Assembly: GCF_023195515.1 (NCBI RefSeq)
Contig: NZ_JALPKR020000001.1
Span: forward strand, 1-53,450
Source: Variovorax sp. S12S4
GTDB taxonomy: Bacteria; Pseudomonadota; Gammaproteobacteria; Burkholderiales; Burkholderiaceae_C
Length of the DNA stretch: 53,450 bases
Direction: 5' to 3'
In this document: piece by piece, positions 52,355-53,450 of the stretch
Layout of the letters: the number at the start of each line of letters is the position of its first letter
Numbering within the stretch: the stretch's first letter is position 1
Made by a program: the position numbers and the translations under genes
Notes under the pieces: generated by a model
The model's database searches: none
What the model was told of the DNA's origin: nothing
Seen by the model: the letters and a program-made list of their open reading frames with translations, nothing else

Positions 52355-53439
52355 GCGTCGGCGCGCTCTCTCGCTTTCGCGCAGAGAACATCCGCGGCAT
52401 GCTTCGGCATGGCCTGATCACCGTCGTCTTCTGCTGCTTCATTGCCGCGGCACTGGCCATCACCCAGCACGAGCCTTGGGGCGCGCAGATGGTGTATTCG
52501 CTGTCGATTGGGCTGATCAGCTGGCTCTTCATCGACGTGGGCCGGCTGCTGATCAGCGGCCACCGCGAAATCCTCTGGCCGTCCGGCCCCTGGGGCTATC
52601 TGCTGGTTGCGGGTGGCGTGACGGTCGGCTTTCTGGGGGGCAATGCCATCGGCGACGCGTGGACTCATCAGCCCCTGCTCAATTTCCGCAGCTTCGCCGA
52701 ACGCAAGCTCGCGACCACGATCATCATCACGCTGACAGCCACCGTCTGCATGTGCTTCTTTTTCTACAGCCTTGGCAGAAGCAAGCACATGCGGGGCCAG
52801 ATCGAGCTGGCGCAGCGCAACGCCACGGAAGCGCGGCTCAAGCTGCTCGAAACGCAACTCGAGCCGCACATGCTCTTCAACACGCTGGCCAACCTGCGCG
52901 TGCTGATCACGGCCGACCCGCCGCGCGCCGTGGCCATGCTCGACCGCCTCAACAACTACCTGCGCATGACGCTCAGCGGCTCGCGCGCTCTTGCGCATCC
53001 GCTGTCGGCCGAGTTCGAACGGCTGGCCGATTACCTCGAGCTGATGTCGGTTCGAATGGGCGCCCGCCTGCGCTACACGCTCGATCTGCCCGAAGATTTG
53101 CGCGACACGCCGGTGCCGCCGCTGCTCTTGCAGCCGCTGGTTGAAAACAGCATTCGCCACGGGCTCGAGCCCAAGGTGGAGGGCGGCAAGATCGTTGTGC
53201 GCGCGCGGCAGGACGCCGGCCGCCTGGTCATCGAAGTGAGCGACACCGGTGTCGGCCTCGACGCGGCCCGGCCCTCGCCGATCGACGGTGACGAAGGCGA
53301 AGGCAGCGGCTTCGGGCTCGAACAGGTGCGCGAACGGCTTGCCACCATGTACGGCGACCAGGGCCGCATGAGCCTGGCCGCCGCGCCCGCGGGCGGAACC
53401 CGCACCACGCTCAGCTTTCCCTTGCCCACAGCCGCATGA
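52351..53439 (+). CDS. LytS/AlgZ-type sensor histidine kinase
   Basis: 362-residue kinase of the His_kinase (PF06580) type. Four N-terminal hydrophobic helices (LITVVFCCFIAAALAIT onward) form the sensor. The phospho-acceptor is H173 in LETQLEPHMLFNTLANLRVL; the ATPase has PLVENSIRHGLEP (N-box), VSDTGVGLD (G1) and GSGFGLEQVRERLATMYGD (G2). ATG 52351 overlaps the 2TM stop, and its own stop overlaps the following ATG by 4 bp, so translation is coupled along the operon. Confidence 0.92.
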   Translation: MSVGALSRFRAENIRGMLRHGLITVVFCCFIAAALAITQHEPWGAQMVYSLSIGLISWLFIDVGRLLISGHREILWPSGPWGYLLVAGGVTVGFLGGNAIGDAWTHQPLLNFRSFAERKLATTIIITLTATVCMCFFFYSLGRSKHMRGQIELAQRNATEARLKLLETQLEPHMLFNTLANLRVLITADPPRAVAMLDRLNNYLRMTLSGSRALAHPLSAEFERLADYLELMSVRMGARLRYTLDLPEDLRDTPVPPLLLQPLVENSIRHGLEPKVEGGKIVVRARQDAGRLVIEVSDTGVGLDAARPSPIDGDEGEGSGFGLEQVRERLATMYGDQGRMSLAAAPAGGTRTTLSFPLPTAA

Positions 53440-53450
53440 AACCCACTGCC
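53436..53450 (+). CDS. First codons of the next gene, probable LytTR response regulator
   Basis: ATG at 53436 overlaps the kinase stop (ATGA) and encodes MKPTA before the window ends. A LytTR-type response regulator is expected by analogy with LytS/AlgZ operons. The identity cannot be tested from five codons. Confidence 0.35.

Noticed and set aside
1..53450. CRISPR array, tRNA or rRNA genes
   Set aside because: No regularly spaced 25-40 bp repeats, no cloverleaf with a CCA-proximal T-arm, and no rRNA-like stretch was seen; only the 8-bp and 4-bp tandem arrays are present.

Overview
The window reads as a high-G+C chromosomal segment from a betaproteobacterium of the Burkholderiales, most likely Comamonadaceae and possibly Variovorax. 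This is inferred from very G/C-rich third codon positions, orphan Bug (TctC) binding proteins, and the mix of efflux, metal and regulatory genes. No rRNA, tRNA or CRISPR array was found.

Layout. 1-5.1 kb: a CPA2 cation/proton antiporter running off the left edge, its HxlR-type regulator, a divergent carboxymuconolactone-decarboxylase-like gene, then a Cd/Zn/Pb P-type ATPase with a divergent CadR/PbrR-type MerR regulator. 5.1-13.5 kb: a DUF4256 gene, cysE and trmJ on the minus strand; suhB, a FUSC-family protein and an MscS channel as a tightly overlapping plus-strand operon; then a MarR regulator with a DUF418 membrane protein. 13.5-17.0 kb: two Bug proteins and a formylglycine-type sulfatase in one operon, with short tandem repeats in both spacers. 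17.2-21.8 kb: an accessory block with truncated pieces of a GHKL ATPase, an OLD/TOPRIM nuclease and a UvrD-type helicase (a Gabija-like gene set), plus an MBL-fold hydrolase followed by a broken small gene. 22-30.7 kb: an HDOD protein, a His-rich PadR regulator with its ferric-chelate-reductase partner, a REP-like inverted repeat, corA, mutS, an Anbu proteasome-type protease and an alpha/beta hydrolase. 30.7-36.1 kb: two paralogous LuxR-type response regulators bracketing a YadA-like trimeric adhesin and a NarX-type sensor kinase. 36.1-41.4 kb: uppP, then an amino-acid cluster (racemase, binding protein, class III aminotransferase) controlled by a divergent RpiR regulator, and an SPW-repeat protein. 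41.5-50.6 kb: a complete MdtABC/OprM-like RND efflux operon. 50.9 kb to the end: a small-membrane-protein operon leading into a LytS/AlgZ-type kinase and the first codons of its likely response regulator.

Two general points matter to a user. First, at least ten otherwise well-conserved genes or gene pieces are broken by 1-2 base indels, nearly all in short homopolymers or GC dinucleotide runs. This looks more like residual assembly error than mass pseudogenisation, so gene loss should not be concluded from these frames alone. Second, the 17.2-19.7 kb block differs: besides indels it lacks whole domains at two junctions, so it is either a true deletion-decayed defence locus or a misassembly. 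It is the most interesting part of the window.
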